A stretch of DNA of 42,400 bases from Arcicella sp. GTDB lineage: Bacteria > Bacteroidota > Bacteroidia > Cytophagales > Spirosomataceae. Position 1 is the stretch's first letter; each line of letters opens with the position of its first letter. The notes beneath the pieces were generated by a model that saw only the letters and a program-made list of their open reading frames with translations, ran no database searches and was not told the origin of the DNA. Both the position numbers and the translations under genes were made by a program. Below are positions 28,842-36,946 of this stretch, one piece after another. The DNA lies in assembly GCA_025356745.1 (NCBI GenBank), contig JANXRS010000417.1, forward strand, positions 1 through 42,400, given 5' to 3'.

Positions 28842-30185
28842 TTAAACTTTTGCTACTGCTGGTTTGATATTATAATTACTCGTTTTTCTAAAGACAGCTT
28901 CTAATACTTCTCCTTTCAAATAGGATTTAACATTTTGAGTTTCAATGGCTTCCTTTACAATTGGCATAACTTCACGATATGCCAAAAGAGTATAATTCAA
29001 GTCTTCATCGGAATGACTAAAACACATATTATGAAAACCCGCCCAAAGAATCCCACGCTTAATCATTTCTTGTTGCATGAGAGCTTTCACTTCTAAGGCA
29101 TTCCCCGCTTCGGGGGCAATAGTTACCATCGTCCTACAATTATATCCGACACATTTGGTCAGATTTTCCATGCCAAATTCTTGGGCAATTTGGTTATAAC
29201 CGTCTTTAATTATTTGTCCTTTTTCATCCAAATATTTTGGAACATTTTTCTTTCTAATTTCTTTAATTGTGGCAATGCAAGCGGCTAAAGAAAGTGCTTC
29301 TCCCCCAAAAGTTGTATAGCTAAATACTTCATTATTAAAGAGTTCCATTACGTCTGCCCGTCCCGTTAAGAGAGAAATGGGCATTCCGTTGGCACAGGCT
29401 TTTGAGTAAACAGCTAAATCTGGAACCACATTAAAATATTCCTGAGCCCCACCTAAAGCGATGCGGAAACCCGTCCACATTTCATCAAAAATTAAAAGCG
29501 TTCCATTTTCTCGACAAGCCTCCGCCAAGGCTTGAAGAAAGTCATTTTGCGGTGCTTCAAAAATAAATGGTTCTAGAATTACCGCCGCCACATCTTCATC
29601 TAATGCTTCAATAATGGCTTCAATATTGTTGTATTCGAAAGTATAAGTCATATTTTGAATGGCTTCTGGAATGCCCGAATTACGACTGGTAATACCGATA
29701 TACCAATCGTGCCAACCGTGATAACCACAGCAAAAAATCTTGTCACGTCCTGTAAATGAACGGGCAACTCTCACCGCTGCGGAACAAACATCAGCCCCCG
29801 TTTTCGAGATTTTTACGGCTTCGGCATTGGGAATTACTTCCTGAATAAGTTCGGATAATTCCACTTCCAAAGGGTGCATTAACGAAAAGGTAATCCCATC
29901 TTCTAATTGTTTCTTGATGGCTTCGTCCACCACAGGATAAGCGTATCCTAAAGAAATTGGACCAATTGCGGAATTGAAATCAATATATTCATTACCATCT
30001 ACATCCCACACGTGCGAGCCTTTTCCTTTTTGTAAATATTTAGGAGCAACACCTTTTGTAAATTGCCCCGGTCCTTTGGCAAGTGTTTGAGTGATAGGCT
30101 TTTGCACTTTTAAAGCACGCTCGTATAAGCTATCAGAATGGGTGATAGTTGGGTAATGTTGATTTGATGTTATAGTATTTGGCAT
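28842..30185 (-). CDS. Class III aminotransferase (glutamate-1-semialdehyde aminomutase-like)
   Basis: YIDFNSAIGPISLGYAYPVVDEAI; CCGYHGWHDWYIG; LLIFDEMWTGFRIALGGAQEYFNVVPDLAVYSKACANGMPISLLTGR. Confidence 0.93.
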   Translation of the reverse strand: MPNTITSNQHYPTITHSDSLYERALKVQKPITQTLAKGPGQFTKGVAPKYLQKGKGSHVWDVDGNEYIDFNSAIGPISLGYAYPVVDEAIKKQLEDGITFSLMHPLEVELSELIQEVIPNAEAVKISKTGADVCSAAVRVARSFTGRDKIFCCGYHGWHDWYIGITSRNSGIPEAIQNMTYTFEYNNIEAIIEALDEDVAAVILEPFIFEAPQNDFLQALAEACRENGTLLIFDEMWTGFRIALGGAQEYFNVVPDLAVYSKACANGMPISLLTGRADVMELFNNEVFSYTTFGGEALSLAACIATIKEIRKKNVPKYLDEKGQIIKDGYNQIAQEFGMENLTKCVGYNCRTMVTIAPEAGNALEVKALMQQEMIKRGILWAGFHNMCFSHSDEDLNYTLLAYREVMPIVKEAIETQNVKSYLKGEVLEAVFRKTSNYNIKPAVAKV

Positions 30186-30188
30186 ATT

Positions 30189-31130
30189 TTATTCGAGAAT
30201 TAATTTATTATCATTCAAATCATCAACCATTATTTCTTCAAAATAACTACTTATCTTTTTCGCCATTTTCATACCCGTAAATCCTTCATATTCAAGCACT
30301 TCTTGAAGTCTGGCGGGTTTAAACCACCTTTCTTCCAAAGCAATTGGCAAAACATTAGCAGTGAGTCGATTTTTCAAAAGCGTTTCTGCCACGATAGAAT
30401 ACAAACCACCCGTTTGAAAATGGTCTTCAATCGTTACCATCAATTCACAACGTAATGCTACACGAATAATGGCTTGCTCATCCACAGGTTTTAGGCTTCT
30501 CATGTTAATTAATCCGACCGATTTTCCTTGTTTTCTCAGAATTTCAGCGGTAATCATGGCTTGTTCAAACATAAATCCATACACCAAAATTGTAACGTCC
30601 GTTCCTTCCGAAATAATTTCGGCTTTACCAATTTCAAAATAGCTATCATGCTGATATACAGATGGTTTTGTGCAAATTCGGACGTAACTTGGATGAGATG
30701 AATCCCATATTTTAGGCAACATCGTTACTAAATCTTGTTCATCAGTAGCCGCAAAAACTTGCATATTTGGAATGCCACGCATAATGCTAATGTCTTCGAT
30801 AGCTTGGTGCGTTGGTCCGTTTCCATCCGATAAAAATCCTGGAATAAAACTGCTTAATTTGACGGGTAAATTACCAATTCCCACATCAGTGCGAATAAAT
30901 TCAAAGGCTCGCATGGATAAAAAGGCTGCTAGAGCGTGAACTACAGGCGTTCTTCCTCGCAAGGCAAGTCCAGCCGCCGCTCCAATCATTGTTTGTTCAG
31001 TTATACCTGTATCAATAAATCGGTTGCCCAAAATAGTGGGCAAATTTCTAACCAAAGCTCGATTCTCGGCGGTCATTACGATGAAACGTTCATCGGCAAG
31101 AGCAGTATTTTTTAATAATTCTTCGTACAT
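30189..31130 (-). CDS. Transketolase, C-terminal (pyrimidine-binding) subunit
   Basis: FIVMTAENRALVRNLPTILGNRFIDTGITEQTMIGAAAGLALRGRTPVVHALAAFLSMRAFEFIRTDVG. Confidence 0.93.
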   Translation of the reverse strand: MYEELLKNTALADERFIVMTAENRALVRNLPTILGNRFIDTGITEQTMIGAAAGLALRGRTPVVHALAAFLSMRAFEFIRTDVGIGNLPVKLSSFIPGFLSDGNGPTHQAIEDISIMRGIPNMQVFAATDEQDLVTMLPKIWDSSHPSYVRICTKPSVYQHDSYFEIGKAEIISEGTDVTILVYGFMFEQAMITAEILRKQGKSVGLINMRSLKPVDEQAIIRVALRCELMVTIEDHFQTGGLYSIVAETLLKNRLTANVLPIALEERWFKPARLQEVLEYEGFTGMKMAKKISSYFEEIMVDDLNDNKLILE

Positions 31131-31168
31131 TTCTTTAATTTTTTTGCCAATAAGACATAAAGTTTGAT

Positions 31169-32026
31169 TTATCGTACCACCATTACTTCTGATTCAAGCG
31201 TGGCTTGATGCGTTCCGTGAAGTTCTTCCAATAATTGTTGTACTTCATTTTCAGAGAAATTACAAAACCAACGGTCGGCTCGGGCTTCGATACTTGGCAA
31301 ACCTTTCCCTCTTATGGTATCGGCAATAACCACATTTAATTTCCCTTTTTTATAAGGAATATCAGCAAATGCCTCTTCTAAGTCTTGAAAATTATGGCCA
31401 TCAATTCGGGTAACGGATGCCCCAAAAGCCTCAAATTTATCCACCAAAGGTTCGAGCGGAATTAAGTCTTCAGTTGCCACGTTTGCTTGAAATTTATTGC
31501 GATCAATTACAAAAATCAGGTTGTCTAATTTGTAAGCATTTGCCACCATCACGGCTTCCCAACATGAGCCTTCGTTGAGTTCGCCATCGCCCATAATACA
31601 AATGACAAGATTCTTTCCTCCTTTGATTTTACAGTCCAATGCCACGCCAATTGCCACCGAAGGCAAATGACCTAACGAACCCGAATGAAATTCAACGCCA
31701 GGAATTTTCGTATTGGGATGCCAATAAATATTATCCAGAGTGGAAAGATGGTTTTGTAGTCTTTCTTCCCCTAAAATTCCCATTTCTACGAGTGTACCAT
31801 ACAAAGCAGGTACGTCATGTCCTTTCGATAAAAAAAGATAATCACGGTTTGGGTCGTGGAGATTATCCGACGAAATATTCAAAAAATCATTATACAGATA
31901 AACCATTAAATCGGTCGCTGAGAGTGATGCACCTACAAAACACCCCCCATCGGTGGACATTTTGATGATGTGTTCACGAACACGCAAGGCAATAGATTCT
32001 AATGCTACAATTTTGTTTTCAATCAT
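31169..32026 (-). CDS. Transketolase, N-terminal (TPP diphosphate-binding) subunit
   Basis: DYLFLSKGHDVPALYGTLVEMGIL; GSLGHLPSVAIGVALDCKIKG; ICIMGDGELNEGSCWEAVMVANAYKLDNLIFVIDRNKFQ. Confidence 0.94.
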   Translation of the reverse strand: MIENKIVALESIALRVREHIIKMSTDGGCFVGASLSATDLMVYLYNDFLNISSDNLHDPNRDYLFLSKGHDVPALYGTLVEMGILGEERLQNHLSTLDNIYWHPNTKIPGVEFHSGSLGHLPSVAIGVALDCKIKGGKNLVICIMGDGELNEGSCWEAVMVANAYKLDNLIFVIDRNKFQANVATEDLIPLEPLVDKFEAFGASVTRIDGHNFQDLEEAFADIPYKKGKLNVVIADTIRGKGLPSIEARADRWFCNFSENEVQQLLEELHGTHQATLESEVMVVR

Positions 32027-32030
32027 TTTA

Positions 32031-32852
32031 TTAGTTTGTTGGTAACTTTTTTGTTTGTCGTGATGAAATAGTGTTTAATTCATCCAGATGATTTCTGTAC
32101 CAATTAACACCAGCGTACTGTTTATTAAAGTCATAAATTTCTGGTTTCAATTGGATTAATTTCAGAATATCCTCCATCGAAAAAGCAACATTTTTGGGGT
32201 ATAATTCCTCAAAAACTCGTTTAATGAATAGGTAATCTTCTGGATAATCAATCGTAAAACGGTGGCTCATCGAATAGTCTAAACCAGTTTCCCATGTCAG
32301 GTTTGCCATGCGAAATTTATCGGGATTTTCCCAAAAATAAGGCGTTGTATGCTCTCTTTCCAAAGGTCGTTTTGCTTCATACCAAGCCTTTTCCAAAGCA
32401 CCAAAAGTCATTAATTCCACATCATTTCCGTCAGGATAAGTCGCAGGATGGAGATTACTAATAAAATTAAATTCTTGCTGATTTTCAAGATAGTAATCAA
32501 TCACTTGATCAATAAGTTTAGGGTCAATTAAAGGACAATCCGAAGGAATCTTTATGACCGCATCTGCCCTTGTTAAAAGTCCGACTTGATAATGACGGTC
32601 GAGTAAATCTTCTAATTCACCTGCGTAGAAAGGTATTTTTTTTTCCGAACAAAATGTTTTGATTACCTCATCTTTTTTGTCTTTAGAAGATGCTACGATA
32701 ATATTAACCGGAAATTTTATCCGCTTCAAACGTTCCAGCATTCTGAATAATAACGTCTCGCCCAAAATTGGGAGCATCACTTTTCCAGGCAAACGACTCG
32801 AAGACATACGAGCTTGTACAACCACGGCAATCGTAGGATTATTACTATTCAT
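32031..32852 (-). CDS. SpsF-like cytidylyltransferase
   Basis: AVVVQARMSSSRLPGKVMLPILGETLLFRMLERLKR; VIKIPSDCPLIDPKLID; RFTIDYPEDY. Confidence 0.92.
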   Translation of the reverse strand: MNSNNPTIAVVVQARMSSSRLPGKVMLPILGETLLFRMLERLKRIKFPVNIIVASSKDKKDEVIKTFCSEKKIPFYAGELEDLLDRHYQVGLLTRADAVIKIPSDCPLIDPKLIDQVIDYYLENQQEFNFISNLHPATYPDGNDVELMTFGALEKAWYEAKRPLEREHTTPYFWENPDKFRMANLTWETGLDYSMSHRFTIDYPEDYLFIKRVFEELYPKNVAFSMEDILKLIQLKPEIYDFNKQYAGVNWYRNHLDELNTISSRQTKKLPTN

Positions 32853-33882
32853 AAATCAATTCTTGATTAGCAATTTTGTATCGATAATTTTTCATAAAAT
32901 CTTCCTTTTTGCCAGTAAATACCAAAAAATCACGACAAATTTGAGCAATATTTTTAGCCGATTTCCCTCCATTTTGAATAGGCATTTGTTGTTTCAATTC
33001 TTCTATATCAAAATAAGAATGAACCTTTTTCTCCAACGCCATGCCCACATACACAGCAGAGGAATATTGCGTGATAAACTCATCACAATTAGCAATCATC
33101 GGGTTAATATCACCAGTAATATAAATAATTGTTTCGGCGGGACCGTGTTCTTTGATTTCAGCGATAGCACGTTCCATTATTTCGTTGGGATGAACTTTGA
33201 AGACCAATTTTCTACCTGCTGCTTTTTCTACACATTCTTTGATAAAAGCAGGACGGTCTTCTTTGCGGAAACATTCACGATTATCAGAAGTGGCCACTAA
33301 AACAAAATCACGAAGTGGAAAATCATTCTGACGATATTGTTGGACATTATCAAAATTGGGAATTCCAGTGGTAACAATTTTATGAGAATCTGTCCCAATT
33401 TTAACGAGTCGTTTTTTATATCCTTCCGAAGCGGAACAATAGACATCACAGATATTGGACGCACCATTTAGGGCAGTTCCCACAGCAAAATAAGGAGGGA
33501 GATGTAATTTTTTAATTACTTTACTTAAAGAAGTATATTCATCAATCATGCCTTCTTGCACCCAAAGGGTCTTGGTTTGCAACATCCTATCTGGAATAAT
33601 CATGTCTGAACAATAAACAACCAAATCGTACTGATTTCTTTTGGCTTTATAATCCATTTTCAAACCCTGTTCTTGGCAATATTTTTCTGAATTTTCTTTG
33701 AATTGACCCGAAACAACAGTTTTCGACAAAATTTTTGTATTATCAATCAACCATTGAAAGGGCGGGAAATCAACGAAGATTTGACTAAACCAACATTCAT
33801 AATCAGTAAGTTCATTTGCAATTTTATGCATTTGAGTCGTTTGATTAATAGAACCTGTGATAAATAAAATTTTTAATTTCAT
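32845..33882 (-). CDS. Predicted GT-B glycosyltransferase, first gene of the ulosonic acid operon
   Basis: LKILFITGSINQTTQMHKIANEL; KLVFKVHPNE; EFITQYSSAVYVGMALEKKVHSYFD; overlaps the cytidylyltransferase gene by 8 bp. Confidence 0.7.
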   Translation of the reverse strand: MKLKILFITGSINQTTQMHKIANELTDYECWFSQIFVDFPPFQWLIDNTKILSKTVVSGQFKENSEKYCQEQGLKMDYKAKRNQYDLVVYCSDMIIPDRMLQTKTLWVQEGMIDEYTSLSKVIKKLHLPPYFAVGTALNGASNICDVYCSASEGYKKRLVKIGTDSHKIVTTGIPNFDNVQQYRQNDFPLRDFVLVATSDNRECFRKEDRPAFIKECVEKAAGRKLVFKVHPNEIMERAIAEIKEHGPAETIIYITGDINPMIANCDEFITQYSSAVYVGMALEKKVHSYFDIEELKQQMPIQNGGKSAKNIAQICRDFLVFTGKKEDFMKNYRYKIANQELIYE

Positions 33883-34388
33883 AAGGAGAAGACTTAACTA
33901 TATCATTATATCAGTTAATTTCAATAGGCAAAACTACAAACAGAGTATTCCCAGAATGTTAGAAATGAATCAAGAATTCAAGCATAACATTTGTAAAAAA
34001 GCATGGCAATTTTCTTTAAGCAAATATGAGTATTCCTATCACAATAAGTGTTACATAATATTCTTTAAAAGTTACATAATTTCCAGATTTAGTTGGGTCT
34101 TTCATCAAGAGATTTAGCTACAAATTCAACTTCTTCCAAGTCATTCTAAGCATAGCAGAGGAGATAATTGATATTTAGACCATAAATTATTAAGTGTAAA
34201 GCAGTGTTATTTCTGAAAATCTTCCGATGGCTGTCAGAGTAGAATTTGATATTAAAGGGCGACTTGAAGACAGTTAAATGTTGATTATTTCATATTACAA
34301 AAGCAAAGGAAATACAAATGTTAAATTAGATGTTCCTTTGAGTTCTGGGACAATTAATCTTGACAATTAAAGCACCTCTTTAGCATCA

Positions 34389-34424
34389 AAAAAGCCTGTT
34401 CATGTATATGACAGGCTTTTTTGA
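34389..34424. terminator. Strong terminator hairpin downstream of EVE-McrB-like gene
   Basis: AAAAAAGCCTGT-N11-ACAGGCTTTTTT. Confidence 0.9.
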
Positions 34425-34427
34425 TTT

Positions 34428-35756
34428 TTATATTTCTAACAACTTCAGTATTTCCTTCTTCGCTTTTTCTTCATTATCAAACCAGTATTCCTCCAAAAGT
34501 GGGGCAATTTCCAGATTTATTACCCGACGATACCATTTCTCTACATCTTCGCCTTCCGTAAAGTTAGAAAAATAACTATGCCCAATCTGAAAGCCTTTTT
34601 GAAGATTTTTATCGTTAGTAATTATTTCGTTGAGTTTTGAAATACGAGCAACGATTTTTTCAGAAAATGATTTTTTAATTCCTTTTCCCAATAAAAAATC
34701 AACAAATTTTTCGTTAAAAAGTGGTTCGAGAGAAATAAAAGCAAAACGGCGACGAAGGGCATAATCAATCATGGCTAATGAACGGTCTGCGGTGTTCATG
34801 GTTCCGATAATATGTAGATTATCAGGCACATAGAAAGGCTCTGAATCTTTATCTCCGTAGGTTAAAGTCATTTCGTTGGCTCGTCCACGCTTGTCAGATT
34901 CTATCAAAAGGAGTAGTTCTCCAAATATTTTACTCAAATTTCCACGATTAATTTCGTCAATAATAAAAAAATGGTCAATCCCAGCATGACGCTGAGCTTG
35001 TCGGCAAAATTCGTAGAAAACACCATTTTTCAATTTAAATCCGCCCGAATCATCTGGTCGTAAACCTTGAATAAAATCTTCATAACTGTATGATTGGTGA
35101 AACTGAACCATCTTGATTCTGGAATCGTCTTGCGTGCCAATTTGTGTGTATGCCAATCGTTTGGCGATGAAAGTTTTACCAACACCAGGAGGTCCTTGAA
35201 GGATAATATTTTTCTTATAACGAAGGGTATCAATTATTTCATCAAATTTTTCATCATCAATAAACAAGTCTTTCAAAGCATCTTTTCGCTCATAAGGAAT
35301 CAATATATCTTCCCCTTGCAATGATTCTTTTTGAGCATCAATCATAGCTTGAATCGCTTCAAACTCTTCTTCTGTCAATTTAAATAAACTACCTTGATTA
35401 TTTTTTAAAATTTCAGAATTCTTAAAAAAATGCAATGATTTTAACGCTGACCAATCAATCGGTTCAGGAATTTTCTCTTTAATTTTAAATGATATAACCT
35501 CTCCTAATTTAATATCACGATGTAAAGATTCAGTAATTTCAAGCGTAGCTTTCACTTGCTTTACAGGTGTAGATTCATAACCTACCACAATATCTCCCTT
35601 CTGTACAGATTCAAAATACTTATAAATTCTACGCTTATTTCCAAATTCATTATAAGAGGTATAATGCTGAGTTTGATTGATTTTAAATGAATCAATTGAC
35701 CAGATGCGGGGATTGGCATTGAGCCACCAATAATTTTGGGATTTTTTATCAGCCAT
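34428..35756 (-). CDS. EVE domain plus McrB-like AAA+ NTPase
   Basis: N-terminal NYWWLNANPRIWSIDSF...VQKGDIVVGYES; Walker A GPPGVGKTFIAKRLA; Walker B HFFIIDEINRGNLSKIFGELL; McrB signature IGTMNTADRSLAMIDYALRRRF. Confidence 0.93.
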   Translation of the reverse strand: MADKKSQNYWWLNANPRIWSIDSFKINQTQHYTSYNEFGNKRRIYKYFESVQKGDIVVGYESTPVKQVKATLEITESLHRDIKLGEVISFKIKEKIPEPIDWSALKSLHFFKNSEILKNNQGSLFKLTEEEFEAIQAMIDAQKESLQGEDILIPYERKDALKDLFIDDEKFDEIIDTLRYKKNIILQGPPGVGKTFIAKRLAYTQIGTQDDSRIKMVQFHQSYSYEDFIQGLRPDDSGGFKLKNGVFYEFCRQAQRHAGIDHFFIIDEINRGNLSKIFGELLLLIESDKRGRANEMTLTYGDKDSEPFYVPDNLHIIGTMNTADRSLAMIDYALRRRFAFISLEPLFNEKFVDFLLGKGIKKSFSEKIVARISKLNEIITNDKNLQKGFQIGHSYFSNFTEGEDVEKWYRRVINLEIAPLLEEYWFDNEEKAKKEILKLLEI

Positions 35757-35930
35757 TTTAAAAATATTTTCACAAAGATAATTAATGAAAAGATTAATTA
35801 TAAACGAAGAATCAGGAATTTGTAATATCCTGACTATTAAAATGTTATCTATTCCAGTCGTACAAATATCTTTTTCTATTTCTAATATACAAAAGCTTCA
35901 TAGCGCTGAAACCATAAGGCACAAAAAAAA

Positions 35931-35949
35931 GTCTTGACTAAGTCAAGAC
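35931..35949 (-). terminator. Terminator of small lipoprotein gene
   Basis: GTCTTGAC-TAA-GTCAAGAC next to an A-tract (T-tract on minus strand). Confidence 0.75.
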
Positions 35950-35987
35950 CTTCTTGGGTTCTTTCGAAAGAAACTATAAAGTAGATA

Positions 35988-36161
35988 TTACTTCTTAGTT
36001 GTATCAGCAGCCATTGGAGCGGCAGCAGTATCAACAGCCATAGTAGTATCAACAGCAACAACAGCAGTATCAACTGTAGTTGTTGTTTCAGCTTTTTTCT
36101 CAGAACAAGCAGCTAATGACATCATTGAAGCTACTAATGCGAATGCAAAGAATTTTTTCAT
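35988..36161 (-). CDS. Small low-complexity lipoprotein
   Basis: MKKFFAFALVASMMSLAACSEKK then Val/Asp/Thr/Ala-rich VDTAVVAVDTTMAVDTAAAPMAADTTKK. Confidence 0.75.
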   Translation of the reverse strand: MKKFFAFALVASMMSLAACSEKKAETTTTVDTAVVAVDTTMAVDTAAAPMAADTTKK

Positions 36162-36405
36162 TTTGTTGTGGTGATTTGGGTTTGTTACTGATACAAAGTT
36201 ATGTACAACTTTGAAGTAGTACAAGTAATTGTTTATAAATTTTAAGGGAATTTTAATAATTACTAATTATTCTTTGTTATTACTTAGTTATTAATGGAAA
36301 AATACCATTTTTTTATTAAAACTATTTAATTTTTAACTATAATTTTATCTTTCGAATGAGTAAATAATAATTTTTTAGATATTTGAATCTTAGATTATTA
36401 CAATT

Positions 36406-36457
36406 TTATGCAAAAAAATAAGTCTTCATTTTGTTGAAGGCTTATTTTTTTGCATAA
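36406..36457 (-). terminator. Terminator of the nuo-GtrA unit
   Basis: 23-nt arms TTATGCAAAAAAATAAGTCTTCA / TGAAGGCTTATTTTTTTGCATAA, one G-U. Confidence 0.88.
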
Positions 36458-36459
36458 AT

Positions 36460-36942
36460 CTATGAAACAATTTTTTTCAATCGATCATAAAAACCTGTGC
36501 TTTTAAAAGTAAAAGTCTTATGAAGTACATAGTTAAACACAAAACTTACACCCATTCCCACAAGCTGACAACCTAACTCGTTTAAATTCGAAGGTTTACT
36601 GGTAAAAGGTAATATTATGCTGTGTTTTCCTAAGGTAGTTTCAACATATTTAAGTGTGGTTACTGAGAAAAAGACCGTAATTCCCCATGATGCCGTTGCT
36701 ACCATCATAAACTTCAACATCTCTCGACGTGTCTGATTAGTATTACGAGCATCAAAAGCGAACATTTTGGTTAATGTAAAGCCTACAATAAACGAAATTA
36801 AATACGCTAAAGAAACTGCTTCACTGTACGAGAAATGAAAATTATTACGTAGAATACTGCCTGCAATTAACTGTACAGCAGCACCAGTTCCTGCTACTAA
36901 AAAATAAGCAATGAGGTCTTTTTTATTTAATAATTTTGACAA
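36460..36942 (-). CDS. GtrA family membrane protein
   Basis: FLVAGTGAAVQLIAGSILRN; FSYSEAVSLAYLISFIVGFTLTKMFAF; VFNYVLHKTFTFK. Confidence 0.88.
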   Translation of the reverse strand: MSKLLNKKDLIAYFLVAGTGAAVQLIAGSILRNNFHFSYSEAVSLAYLISFIVGFTLTKMFAFDARNTNQTRREMLKFMMVATASWGITVFFSVTTLKYVETTLGKHSIILPFTSKPSNLNELGCQLVGMGVSFVFNYVLHKTFTFKSTGFYDRLKKIVS

Positions 36943-36946
36943 TGTC

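Noticed and set aside
31639-31965. 108-aa plus-strand ORF
   Set aside because: Antisense to the transketolase N subunit, low-plausibility protein.
32659-33300. 213-aa plus-strand ORF
   Set aside because: Antisense to two well-supported genes of the ulosonic acid operon; composition looks like reverse-strand noise.
33857-34117. 86-aa plus-strand ORF in the gap near the EVE-McrB gene
   Set aside because: Lys/Ile/Tyr-rich translation typical of AT-rich non-coding DNA; starts inside the glycosyltransferase gene.
35882-36073. 63-aa hydrophobic minus-strand ORF (MILLLLLLILLWLL...)
   Set aside because: Out-of-frame reading of the low-complexity lipoprotein gene; hydrophobicity follows from its repetitive codons.
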